DNA of 13,898 bases from SZAS-103 sp038323475 (GCA_038323475.1 JBBQHA010000085.1:1-13898), one strand, 5' to 3'; shown: positions 1 through 7,212, counted from the stretch's first letter. Program-made: numbers and translations. Notes: generated by a model from the letters alone, not told the origin.

Positions 1-1
1 C

Positions 2-1063
2 GGCACGTACGCGGGCCAGGAGAACTCGGATGAGTGCGCCTGGATCGCAGCGGGTACGACCGGCGGCGCGGCGAACGTGACGTTCAGCACCGGCACCTTC
101 GCCGAGCAGGCCAGCTACTCCAACGACACGGCTTCGTGCGCAATCTCGCATGCGGACGTGAGCGGCGGTGGCGGCCTGCTGGTCGCCAACTTCAGCTTCA
201 CGGTCAATGGGCTGGTCGCGACCTTCACCGACAGCTCCTCCGACGGCAACGGCACCATCGCTGCGCACGCGTGGAACTTCGGCGATGGCTCGACTTCGAC
301 CGCGACCAACCCGAGCCACACATACGCTGCGTCAGGTACGTACACCGTGTCGGAGACCGTGACCGACAACATCGGCGTGACCGCGACCAAGACCGCGACG
401 GTCTCGACGAATCCCGGTCCCGGCAACGTGCTCCAGCCCAACGTCACCGTCACCGGCCTCGCCGCCACGACCGGCAGCGAGCTGAACTACACGATGACGG
501 TTCCTGGCAATGCATCCGGCCTGAGCTTCGTGCAGTCCGGGGGCACTGGCGACTCGGACATGTACGTCAAGTTCGGATCGGCGCCGACCGATACGGTCTA
601 CGACTGCCGTCCGTACGCGAGCGGCAATGCCGAGACCTGCAACATCGCCACCCCGCAGGCAGGCACCTACTACGTCCGCCTGAAGGCCTACGCGAGCTTC
701 ACCGGCCTGTCGTTGCGGGGTGGCTATGCGGTCGTCGATGGTTGCGGCATCGTGTTGTGCAACGGCGTGGCGGTGACCCTGCCGGCAGTCGCGGCTGGCG
801 GGGTGTCGGCGAACTACACGCTGACGGTTCCGGCCGGCAAGACCACGCTGACCTTCAACCTGTCCGGCGGTACCGGCGATGCCGATATGTACGTGCGCAG
901 GGGTTCTGCCCCGACCGCGACGACCTACGACTGCCGTCCGTACGTGGCAGGCAACACCGAGACCTGCACGTTCTCTTCGCCGGTTGCGGCGACGTACTAC
1001 GTGAATGTGCGTGCGTACTCGGCGTACTCGGGTGTCACCCTGAAGGGAACCTACTCGCCGTAA
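2..1063 (+). CDS. Secreted peptidase-like protein, C-terminal part (PKD + two PPC domains), truncated by the window edge
   Basis: The reading frame is open from the first full codon to the TAA at 1061-1063 (353 visible residues); the start lies upstream of the window. Residues ~1-50 carry an EN-x-D-x-CAW motif and a later Cys, resembling the tail of a secreted metallopeptidase-like or EXORDIUM-like domain; this is recalled family resemblance, moderate at best. Residues ~61-136 are a PKD domain (WNFGDG, then NPSHTYAASGTYTV). Residues ~143-241 and ~254-352 are two PPC (bacterial pre-peptidase C-terminal) domains that share GSAPT, YDCRPY and TYYV blocks and look like an internal duplication. PPC and PKD modules usually follow the catalytic domain of exported proteases or chitinases, and PPC is often removed after secretion. 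The enzyme class cannot be decided without the N-terminus. The product should be extracellular. A terminator follows the stop. Confidence 0.85.
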   Translation, partial: GTYAGQENSDECAWIAAGTTGGAANVTFSTGTFAEQASYSNDTASCAISHADVSGGGGLLVANFSFTVNGLVATFTDSSSDGNGTIAAHAWNFGDGSTSTATNPSHTYAASGTYTVSETVTDNIGVTATKTATVSTNPGPGNVLQPNVTVTGLAATTGSELNYTMTVPGNASGLSFVQSGGTGDSDMYVKFGSAPTDTVYDCRPYASGNAETCNIATPQAGTYYVRLKAYASFTGLSLRGGYAVVDGCGIVLCNGVAVTLPAVAAGGVSANYTLTVPAGKTTLTFNLSGGTGDADMYVRRGSAPTATTYDCRPYVAGNTETCTFSSPVAATYYVNVRAYSAYSGVTLKGTYSP

Positions 1064-1071
1064 GCGTGGAT

Positions 1072-1099
1072 CGATCCCGTCGCGCAGGCGGCGGGATCG
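1072..1099. repeat. Inverted repeat just downstream of the secreted-protein gene
   Basis: The arms CGATCCCG (1072-1079) and CGGGATCG (1092-1099) are perfectly complementary around a 12-nt loop and begin 8 bp after the stop codon. No T-run follows, so by itself this is not a classical terminator. It may act with the next hairpin to stop transcription or protect the 3' end of the mRNA. Confidence 0.5.
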
Positions 1100-1126
1100 G
1101 TCGGACGATACATCGAGTCACCCAGT

Positions 1127-1157
1127 CCCCCGACGCGCAAGCGCCGGGGGATTTTCT
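1127..1157 (+). terminator. Rho-independent terminator of the secreted-protein gene
   Basis: The stem CCCCCG-A-CGC pairs with GCG-C-CGGGGG (nine pairs, one A/C mismatch) around a GCAA tetraloop. It is followed directly by the T-rich stretch ATTTTCTT. It lies about 65 bp after the stop codon at 1063, in the right orientation to end that transcript. Confidence 0.85.
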
Positions 1158-1300
1158 TGAACAGGGAACGGGGAACGGGGAACGGGGAAGGTCGGGACGG
1201 CGCGTTTGGAAAGAGCAGGCAGGCTCTACCTCCTGCGGATTCCATAGCGACGAACGGCGGGCGGTTCAAGGCTTGCCTTCGTTCCCCGTTCCCCGCTACC
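1157..1300. repeat. Structured intergenic repeat with GGGAACG tandem arms
   Basis: The left arm is three GGGAACG heptamers plus GGGAA (1164-1189). The right arm is two complementary CGTTCCC heptamers (1280-1293). Between them lie nested inverted repeats: TGGAA (1207-1211) with TTCCA (1240-1244), GCAGG (1215-1219) with CCTGC (1232-1236), and AAGGC-TT-GCCTT near 1269-1280. The right arm directly abuts the stop codon of the oxygenase-like gene (1296-1298), so the element fills the space between two convergent genes. I recall similar GGGAACG repeats in Xanthomonadaceae intergenic regions. It may end transcription from both sides. Confidence 0.65.
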
Positions 1301-1982
1301 CAGCCATCCAGAAAAATACCGTCGCCATGCGCTTGTCCGCGAGCGTCGTGCCCCAGTAGCGCGTCGCGGTGTGCATCAGGTTGCTGCGATACACCAGCAA
1401 GCGGTTGTAACGATGCGGTACGCGGATGTCCTCGACGAAGGAATCCGGCGGCACGAAGCGCGTGCCCAGCGCATCGACGAGGTTGCGGTGCGGCGACAGC
1501 ACGCTGTTGCCGCCGAGTTGGCCGTTCGGCATGCGCTGGCGATAGAAGCTCGTGCCGCATTCGTCGGGCACGTTCGGGTTGAGGTAGAGCACGCCGGCAT
1601 ACGTGCACAGCGCGAGCGAATCGGTGTGCGGGCGCGGACCGCATTCGCGTTCGCCGACGATCTGCACGCAGTTGTGGTTGAGCCGGGCGCCGTTTGGCGC
1701 GACTTCCTGCCAGAGTTTCGCAGCGCCGGTGACCTCGCGTACCCAGGCTTCGAGCGGCGCGAGTTCCTCTTCACTTAGCGCAGGAATCGCGCGCAGGCCC
1801 GGCCAGCTTTCCGGCTTGAACGGATAACCCTCGATCCAGTCGGTCTTGGCGAGGCACCGCGCGCGTACTGCATCGGCGTTGGGGAGCGCATCGTCCAGCA
1901 ACCAGTAATCGCGCCCGAGCGTAGGCGCCTCGTAGGGAATCAAGGGCAGGACCGGGCGCCGTTGGAGTGGAGGAGGAAACAT
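1296..1982 (-). CDS. DUF6445-like protein, probable 2OG-Fe(II) oxygenase fold
   Basis: The 228-aa protein has a possible HxD...H...R iron/2-oxoglutarate site: H119-x-D121 in GPRPHTDS, H204 in YRSNLMHTATRYWG, and R218 (or R208) as 2-oxoglutarate-binding candidate in ADKRMATVFFW. The double-stranded beta-helix order and YLNP/GTSFYR blocks fit small prolyl-hydroxylase-like oxygenases, and the overall pattern matches what I recall of the DUF6445 family. The substrate is unknown. I chose the ATG at 1982; the frame stays open upstream to 2357, but that extension is low-complexity and not protein-like. No strong Shine-Dalgarno precedes this ATG, so the start is only moderately certain. No signal peptide is seen, so it is probably cytosolic. 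It is divergent from the 63-aa gene at 2235 and convergent with the secreted-protein gene. Confidence 0.8.
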   Translation of the reverse strand: MFPPPLQRRPVLPLIPYEAPTLGRDYWLLDDALPNADAVRARCLAKTDWIEGYPFKPESWPGLRAIPALSEEELAPLEAWVREVTGAAKLWQEVAPNGARLNHNCVQIVGERECGPRPHTDSLALCTYAGVLYLNPNVPDECGTSFYRQRMPNGQLGGNSVLSPHRNLVDALGTRFVPPDSFVEDIRVPHRYNRLLVYRSNLMHTATRYWGTTLADKRMATVFFWMAG

Positions 1983-2234
1983 GTTCTGCGCCGAAGGCAA
2001 TGGGAAGATGTCGGAGTGTGGCGGCTGCGCCGGAGGCGAGTTGCAGCGGATGAACGTCAGGCAAGCGCATCGTAGTTGAAGCCGCGCGTGCTGTCGTCTT
2101 CGGGGGCATCGCGCGATGCCGGCCTGCATGTGTGCGAACGAACGAAGACGATCGAAGACCTGCGCCGACAGCGATGCGTTCACCGATGCGCCGGTACTCT
2201 CGACGGGCAATCCCTCCCGCACAAGGACAGCGCG

Positions 2235-2426
2235 ATGACCACGAAGATCCAGGACAAGAAAGCCAAACCCGACCTCAGCGAACGCGGTACCGGCTATCAC
2301 ACGAGCAACGACACCGCGATGCCGGACAAGACCGAGTCGGCAGCGACCGGCGTGCACCCCAACCTCGCCGAACCCGGCCCCGACGGGCAGGGCGGCGATG
2401 CGGGTGGCGTAGGCAGCAGCATCTGA
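2235..2426 (+). CDS. Small hydrophilic protein of unknown function (63 aa)
   Basis: An ATG at 2235 is preceded by AAGGA with a 7-nt spacing, a good ribosome site. The product is very hydrophilic and rich in Lys, Asp, Thr and Gly, with no hydrophobic core, no Cys and a Gly-rich tail ending in GGVGSSI, so it may be largely unfolded. The frame extends upstream to 2076, but that part has no ribosome site and a shadow-like composition. It is divergent from the oxygenase-like gene at 1982, with 252 bp between the two starts. I do not recognise the family. A stress- or stationary-phase small protein is conceivable, but nothing in the sequence proves it. Confidence 0.6.
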   Translation: MTTKIQDKKAKPDLSERGTGYHTSNDTAMPDKTESAATGVHPNLAEPGPDGQGGDAGGVGSSI

Positions 2427-2879
2427 GCGGGTAGCCGCGTGCGCGCTGGCCTACCTTGGCCGGCGCCCCGGCGATTGCTGAGGAGCGTGCCAGGTATGCT
2501 TGGTCGCGGGTTCAAACCGACCCGAAGGAGAGTCTCGGCATCGTCCGCTTTCCGCAGTCTCATTCGAACGGGTGAATGCCCGAAGTTGGCCGGTCAGCTA
2601 CCAACGGCGGGCGGTGGTTGATTGGCCTATCGGCAGACGCTGGCCGATGGTTGCTGTCCGACCGACGCAAGCGTCAGCGATGCGGCCGTCCAATTGAGGG
2701 GGCGATGGGTCGCCGCTCGCTGTCGCCGCGATGCCCAGTGCGCTGCTGCTGGTCGCGCCGTCGATCTTCGCCCGCTCGGTCGGCGCGAGCCCGCGCCCGC
2801 GCCACGCTTGGTCGACGGTGGCGTTGCGGGACCTCGCCGGGGTCTCGATCCGCGACTGCCAGCAGGAAAGCAACCAGCC
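2427..2879. other. Intergenic region without a recognisable gene (453 bp)
   Basis: Several open frames cross this stretch on both strands, but none has a convincing ribosome site or a recognised domain. Around 2586-2631 there is a loose inverted repeat in which GGCCGGTCAGCTACCA partly pairs with TGGTTGATTGGCC. The minus-strand frame at 2598-2873 begins near the end of the GGDEF-EAL gene and could be a decayed fragment, but I recognise nothing in it. No terminator with a T-run was seen for the minus-strand operon. Confidence 0.5.
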
Positions 2880-4223
2880 TCAGATGTCGAGACGCAAATC
2901 GGGTGGAAACATGTCTTTGGGGACTTCTGGCCTCACACCGCCGGCGGCATCGAGCCACATCTGGAAGGCTTCGTTGCTCATCGGCTTACCAACCAGATAG
3001 CCCTGAACAACGTCGCATTGGCGTTCCTGCAGCGCGCGCAACGTCGGTTCGTTCTCAACGCCCTCGGCGACGACGGACATGCCGAAGCGGTGCGCCATGT
3101 AGATAATCAGCTGCGTGATCTCGGCGCTGGCAGGATCCTCCAGCAAGCCCGTCACGAACGACTTGTCGATCTTCAACTCGTCTGCGGGAATGTTCTTGAA
3201 GTACGCCAGACACGAGTACCCCGTTCCGAAGTCGTCGATCGACACCTTGACGCCCATATCGCGGATGTGCGAGAGGACCTTGAAGCTCACCTCCGGCGCC
3301 ACGACCAGCGAACGCTCGGTGATTTCGAGGGCCAACTGGACGCGGTCGCTGTGCCAGAGATTTAGGGCGTTCTGTACCAGTTCGGGGAGGTCGTGTGCGA
3401 CCACCAGATCGGCGGGCACATTGACGGCCACAGACAACTTGCCGAACGCGTGCTTCCATTTGCCGGCCTGGCGTAAGGCGGTGTTCATCGCCCACAGGGT
3501 CAGGGCCTTGATCTGCCCAGTCCGTTCGGCTACCGGAATGAACAGGTCCGCAGGCACGAGGCCGCGGGAGCGGCTGTTCCAGCGCATCAAGGCTTCGGCT
3601 CCGATCGGCTTAAGCGTGGCGCAGTCGACCTTCGGCTGGTAGTGCATGGCCAATTCGCCACGCTGCTGGGCGCCGGCGAGCTCGATTTCCAGGTCCCAGA
3701 ACTCCGTTCGATCCGCGTTCTGGTTGGCATCGGGAGCGAACAACAAATGCTCCCCGGCCTCCCGCGCGCTCACCAAGGCCTGTTCGGCCATACGTAACAG
3801 CGTGTCCCCGTGTGTCGCGTGGCTCGGGCACAACGCAACGCCGATCGTGACGCCGACCTTCACTCTTGCCTTGTTCGATTCGAACGGCAGGTGCAGCAGG
3901 CGCAAAAGCTTCTGCGCCGCCAGTTCCGCATGTCCCTTATTCATGATACCGGGAAGTATTATCGCAAACCGGTCGTCGCCGATGCGTGCCACGAAGTCGT
4001 GCGCGCGCGCCACCTGCTGAAGCTGCAAGGCGACGTGCTGCAGCACCTTGTCGCCGAACTCGAAACCATACGCGTTGTTCATCGCGGCCAGGCCATCGAT
4101 GTCGGCGACGAGCAGGGCCAGGCTGCTCTTTTTTTCGTTCACATACGTGATCTGGCGACGCAGGGTCAGGAAGAGATTGCGACGATTGTGAAGCCCGGTC
4201 AGTTCGTCGTCGGTTGCGCTCAT
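2880..4223 (-). CDS. GGDEF-EAL protein with degenerate GGDEF and intact EAL (likely c-di-GMP phosphodiesterase)
   Basis: The 447-aa protein starts almost at once with the GGDEF domain (DELTGLHNRR at 6-15) and has no sensory or membrane N-terminus. The cyclase signature is IGDDRF at 81-86 instead of GGDEF, so diguanylate cyclase activity is unlikely. The EAL domain (~175-425) keeps the expected residues: E210-A-L-M-R-W, N268 in AVNVP, E300 in LEITER, DDFGTGYS at 330-337, LKID with K351, AEGVE with E387, and QGYL at 407-410. It should hydrolyse c-di-GMP in the cytosol. The degenerate GGDEF may bind GTP as an activator, as shown for some family members; that is inference here. The start follows a GGAG. 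The HD-GYP gene ends only 8 bp upstream, so the two are almost surely one operon. Confidence 0.93.
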   Translation of the reverse strand: MSATDDELTGLHNRRNLFLTLRRQITYVNEKKSSLALLVADIDGLAAMNNAYGFEFGDKVLQHVALQLQQVARAHDFVARIGDDRFAIILPGIMNKGHAELAAQKLLRLLHLPFESNKARVKVGVTIGVALCPSHATHGDTLLRMAEQALVSAREAGEHLLFAPDANQNADRTEFWDLEIELAGAQQRGELAMHYQPKVDCATLKPIGAEALMRWNSRSRGLVPADLFIPVAERTGQIKALTLWAMNTALRQAGKWKHAFGKLSVAVNVPADLVVAHDLPELVQNALNLWHSDRVQLALEITERSLVVAPEVSFKVLSHIRDMGVKVSIDDFGTGYSCLAYFKNIPADELKIDKSFVTGLLEDPASAEITQLIIYMAHRFGMSVVAEGVENEPTLRALQERQCDVVQGYLVGKPMSNEAFQMWLDAAGGVRPEVPKDMFPPDLRLDI

Positions 4224-4231
4224 GTGCTCCG

Positions 4232-5476
4232 TCAGTCCACAAAAAGTTCGTGGGGGTCGATTCCATAAGCCCCGAGCGGCAAGCCACCCTTGATGCTGAG
4301 AGGATGACCCTGTTCGTCGTGCTCAACCAGGGTGAGATCGAGGCCCACGAACTGGCTCAGCGGCCGCTTGTCCTTGTCGAGAAGGACCATCACGGTGGGG
4401 CGCAACCGCTTGAGGGAGTGAATGGCGGTGATCACGCCGACCTGACCGTTGGTCAATTCGACGATGGAGCCGATCGGGTAGATGCCGCAGGCCTGGATGA
4501 ATTGTTCGACCAAATCGGCCTGGAATAAACTACCGCGGTGTTCGTACAGTTCTCCCACGGCCTTGTGCGGTGAGCGGCTCGCCGAGTAGGGCCGGTTGGA
4601 TGTCATCGCATCGTAGCTGTCCACCAATCCCATGATTCGCCCAAAGATGGGAATGTGATTGCCGGCCAGGCCGTGCGGGTAGCCACTACCGTCATTGCGC
4701 TCGTGGTGCGTTGCAATGATTTCGACGATCTCCGGGGTGATCTCGCTGGCATCCTTGATGAGTTCCAAACTGTGCTCGACGTGCCGCCGTGCGAGCGCCG
4801 TTTCGCGCTCATCGAGCGCGCCGGGCTTGACCAACAAATCGGCCGGCAACCGGATCTTGCCGACATCGGCGAGCAGGCCCGCGAGCGACAGCGTCTGCAG
4901 TTCATCCTTTTCCAGGCCTAGGTGTCGACCAAAGACGACCGACCAGATGGCGCAACCCATCGCGTGCTGGTAACTGTAGAAATTGCGGTGCTTCATCTCC
5001 TTGAGCCAGGCGAATGCGGACGGATTGCGCAGGATCGAGTCGACCATCGAATCGACTGCATCCTTGAGCTTGTGCACTTCCAGATGACGCCCCTCTGAGA
5101 GGTCCGTCACCACTTCCCGGACGCCCCGTTCGAGCATCCCATGCACGACGCGGGCGGTCTTGATCTCGTGGCTGAAGTCTGTCTGGACAGACCACTGGGT
5201 CTTGCGCAGTGCCGCGATCTCGTCGTGGCTGCTGGCCTTGGCGGACAAGCCCGCCTCTCCGAAAGTCACGTACCGAAGATCGGGAGAGAGGCCCCTCGTG
5301 GGATCGACGTATACGAATTGACAGATCTTCTTCAGCGTTTTGATGTCGTCGTCGTTCGAGAGCATCAGACCCTCGAGCAGGAAAGGCGTGCCTATCCAGG
5401 GTCGATCGAGCCGGCTGACGAACATGCCGACACCCAGTCCCTGGACGCTCACCTTCAATTCGTGCGGATTGTCCAC
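4232..5476 (-). CDS. DUF3391/HD-GYP protein with Ala in place of the HD histidine
   Basis: With the GTG start at 5476 the protein is 414 aa. A GGGGGG run lies 8 nt upstream of that GTG, and KVSVQGLGVGMFVSRLDRPW matches the usual beginning of DUF3391. The 27 upstream codons have no such match. DUF3391 spans ~6-140. The HD-GYP domain spans ~165-335, with HHE-RN-DGSGYP (257-267) and YDAMTSNRPY (288-297) intact. The HD pair itself reads A203-D204 in LLADVGK, so a metal ligand of the c-di-GMP phosphodiesterase site is lost. A short C-terminal region (~333-380) follows, as in related Xanthomonad proteins I recall. It may be catalytically impaired or act as a c-di-GMP sensor or scaffold for the EAL enzyme encoded 8 bp downstream. 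No transmembrane segment is seen. Confidence 0.9.
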   Translation of the reverse strand: MDNPHELKVSVQGLGVGMFVSRLDRPWIGTPFLLEGLMLSNDDDIKTLKKICQFVYVDPTRGLSPDLRYVTFGEAGLSAKASSHDEIAALRKTQWSVQTDFSHEIKTARVVHGMLERGVREVVTDLSEGRHLEVHKLKDAVDSMVDSILRNPSAFAWLKEMKHRNFYSYQHAMGCAIWSVVFGRHLGLEKDELQTLSLAGLLADVGKIRLPADLLVKPGALDERETALARRHVEHSLELIKDASEITPEIVEIIATHHERNDGSGYPHGLAGNHIPIFGRIMGLVDSYDAMTSNRPYSASRSPHKAVGELYEHRGSLFQADLVEQFIQACGIYPIGSIVELTNGQVGVITAIHSLKRLRPTVMVLLDKDKRPLSQFVGLDLTLVEHDEQGHPLSIKGGLPLGAYGIDPHELFVD

Positions 5477-5522
5477 TCCTGATGCCCCCCACTTGCTGAT
5501 CCCGCAATTAGAGTAACTCACA

Positions 5523-5675
5523 GTGGTTGTCGGCGTTCCCGCAAGCGGCACGCGCAATCTCGACTACTACGATCTCGGCGAAACCTTGAATTGGCAATTG
5601 GCAACCCAATGGTCGGCAAGCGCGGGTATCACGTATGCGGATATCTCCGGCTCTAACAGCCATGCGGCGAGCTTG
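5523..5675 (+). pseudogene. Possible fragment of an outer-membrane beta-barrel (porin-like) gene
   Basis: The frame from 5523 begins after a stop at 5514-5516. For about 50 codons it looks like real protein: two amphipathic, aromatic-rich strands (NLDYYDLGETLNWQLA and TQWSASAGITYADI) with the alternation seen in outer-membrane beta barrels, loosely like the end of TorF-type porins. Beyond about 5675 the frame turns into Arg/Ser-rich shadow sequence. No initiation site of its own is evident and the 5' part of any such gene is missing. It overlaps the 5' flank of the HD-GYP gene on the other strand. The assignment is tentative. Confidence 0.3.
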
Positions 5676-6138
5676 AAGGGTCCAGCCGATCCCCTTGATG
5701 TCATGGAACTCGGGAATTTTCCATGCTTCAAGCGACGTTTGGAACGGTGGAGGCGATGTCGACACATGTCGGTCATGGAGGTCACTGGGATGCCATGCCG
5801 AGACCCTCGCCGGAGTAGCCTGAGCATGCAAGGCGACGCGCTCCAGGAAGGCCGGCTCGCGATGTGGAGCGAATCGCTGCGCATCCAGCAGAAGGCCGCG
5901 CTGTCCCTGGTGGGCGCGTGGTGGATGCCGAAATCCTCACTTGCGAATCGAACGTCGCCCGCCACGTTGGCGCGCGATGCGTTCGCGATCCCCGGCAAGG
6001 GCGTCGCACCCTCGCGACGGCGCGAATGCGAAACGGCTCACCCGACCGAAACGGCGTTGAATCGGCGTCGGAATCCGACGCTTCGTCGGCGACGTGCGCG
6101 GTGCCGACGGTCGCCGAAACGCCGGCGCGCCGCAGCGA
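5676..6138. other. Non-coding-looking stretch between the c-di-GMP operon and the 207-aa gene
   Basis: All six frames contain open stretches, but they are Arg/Ser/Ala-rich, lack ribosome sites and match no family I know. The only clear structure is a perfect inverted repeat, GCGTCGGA-A-TCCGACGC, at 6065-6081. It lies downstream of the minus-strand 207-aa gene but has no T-run, so it is a poor terminator. Together with the porin-like fragment, this suggests an eroded region. Confidence 0.5.
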
Positions 6139-6762
6139 TCACTTCGGCGTCTGGTGGACCTTGAAATCGCATCCGAAGTCGGCTTCCGACAACGCATCCA
6201 CGGAGGCGACGAACAGCTCGAACAACTGCTTCAGCTGCTTTTCGTCCTTCACCAGCCCGGCGCACAGGAAATACAGCTCGTCGATGCCGTCGGGGTACTG
6301 CTTGGAAAACCAGCCGTCGTCCTTCTTGATCTTGAACAGGACGGACGCGAAGGAGGGTTGCGCCTCGATCACGTCCCTGATCTTCGCGTCCTGCAGGAAT
6401 GCCACGATCGCTCGTTCCGGATTTCCCTGGACGACGAAGTGGTCGTCGAACAAGGCATCGCCGACGGTGATGTCCTGCATCCCCATCAGCTTGCCCAAGC
6501 CGGTGAAGATGCTTTTGCGGTAGATGTTCATCGCCATGTTCCGGGTATTGCGGAACGGCGATCGCATGCGCGTGTAGCTGGTGCTGCTCTTGCCCGTGCT
6601 CACCGTGTAGACGTCCAGGGTGATGATGTAATCGTCCTTGCGCAGGTCGATCCGGCCAGACTTCGCCCAGCCGCCCGGCGTGTAATCCGCACCGATCTGC
6701 TTCGCCAGTCCGCCCCAGACTTCGTCCTGGCCGGGCCCGAAGATGTCGCGCCAAAGTCCCAT
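6139..6762 (-). CDS. Conserved-looking protein of unknown function (207 aa)
   Basis: I chose the ATG at 6762 because GGGAG stands 8 nt upstream. The frame runs open to 6879, but that extension reads like untranslated sequence. The product begins MGLWRDIFGP and has balanced alpha/beta content, with a YIITLDVYTV strand, RMRSPFRNTRNMAMNIYRKS (66-85), and a GMQDITVGDALFDDHFVVQGNP block (94-115). That last block recalls the 'DP.FD..F.V' core of DUF3137-like proteins, but the likeness is weak. There is no signal peptide and no membrane segment. Codon use fits a genuine gene. It stands alone on this strand. The stretch 6763-6989 upstream would hold its promoter, but I cannot point to one with confidence. 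Confidence 0.8.
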   Translation of the reverse strand: MGLWRDIFGPGQDEVWGGLAKQIGADYTPGGWAKSGRIDLRKDDYIITLDVYTVSTGKSSTSYTRMRSPFRNTRNMAMNIYRKSIFTGLGKLMGMQDITVGDALFDDHFVVQGNPERAIVAFLQDAKIRDVIEAQPSFASVLFKIKKDDGWFSKQYPDGIDELYFLCAGLVKDEKQLKQLFELFVASVDALSEADFGCDFKVHQTPK

Positions 6763-6989
6763 GGTATTGCTCCCTGCCGTGATGGATCGATCGGATCGGC
6801 CGCGAAGCGTTGCACTCAGTGAGCACTCCACGTCATCGATAGCGTAGCGGGTTCGGCCTGCGCGTGCTTCGCCGTCCAAGCCAGTGCCCGTACTTTCCAG
6901 AAAGGGCCAACAGGTAAGATGCCCCGGCGTTGATCCATGGCATATTCATCCGCCGCAGTGCCAACGCATTCTCAGGAATCTTCCAGCGC

Positions 6990-7076
6990 ATGAAGAACCT
7001 CGATTCCATCAAGCAGCAAGGCGATGTCATCTGGAACATCGCCAACCTCCGGCGCGGCCCGTATACCAACGCCTGA
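6990..7076 (+). pseudogene. Stub resembling the N-terminus of a type I restriction methylase (HsdM)
   Basis: A 28-codon frame from the ATG at 6990 to the TGA at 7074-7076 reads MKNLDSIKQQGDVIWNIANL followed by RRGPYTNA. The core IWNIANLRRGPY closely resembles the HsdM N-terminal signature (consensus like F-I-W-x-I-A-D-L-L-R-G-x-Y) that precedes K-V-I-L-P-F-T-V-L-R-R. Here the frame stops right after the motif and none of the rest of hsdM, hsdS or hsdR is present. I read it as a relic of a deleted type I restriction-modification locus. An AGGA lies 12 nt upstream, too far to be a good ribosome site. Expression as a functional peptide is unlikely. Confidence 0.4.
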
Positions 7077-7212
7077 AACAGTCGAAGGTTGATATTGCGA
7101 TTTGACCATCGAAGCGAGCTGCATTGTCGTCAGTCATCTTCACGAAACGATGAAGCACGGATGCTTACTCTGTATGGGCGGCAGGACTTGCAATAGATGG
7201 CGGGCTGGAACC

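Noticed and set aside
34..1359. 441-aa plus-strand open frame overlapping the secreted protein
   Set aside because: It is Arg/His-rich with no domain, and the overlapping frame encodes clear PKD and PPC domains. It is a shadow of high-GC coding DNA.
2505..2525. tRNA-like T-arm GGTTCAAACC
   Set aside because: The flanking bases do not form a five-pair T-stem, and no acceptor, D or anticodon arm surrounds it.
2598..2873. 91-aa minus-strand frame downstream of the GGDEF-EAL gene
   Set aside because: No ribosome site, domain or clear codon signal was seen. It may be a decayed fragment or chance, so it is not listed as a gene.
5477..5557. Upstream extension of the HD-GYP protein by 27 codons
   Set aside because: The extension does not resemble DUF3391 proteins and overlaps the putative beta-barrel fragment. 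The GTG at 5476 has a G-rich ribosome site and matches the expected domain start.
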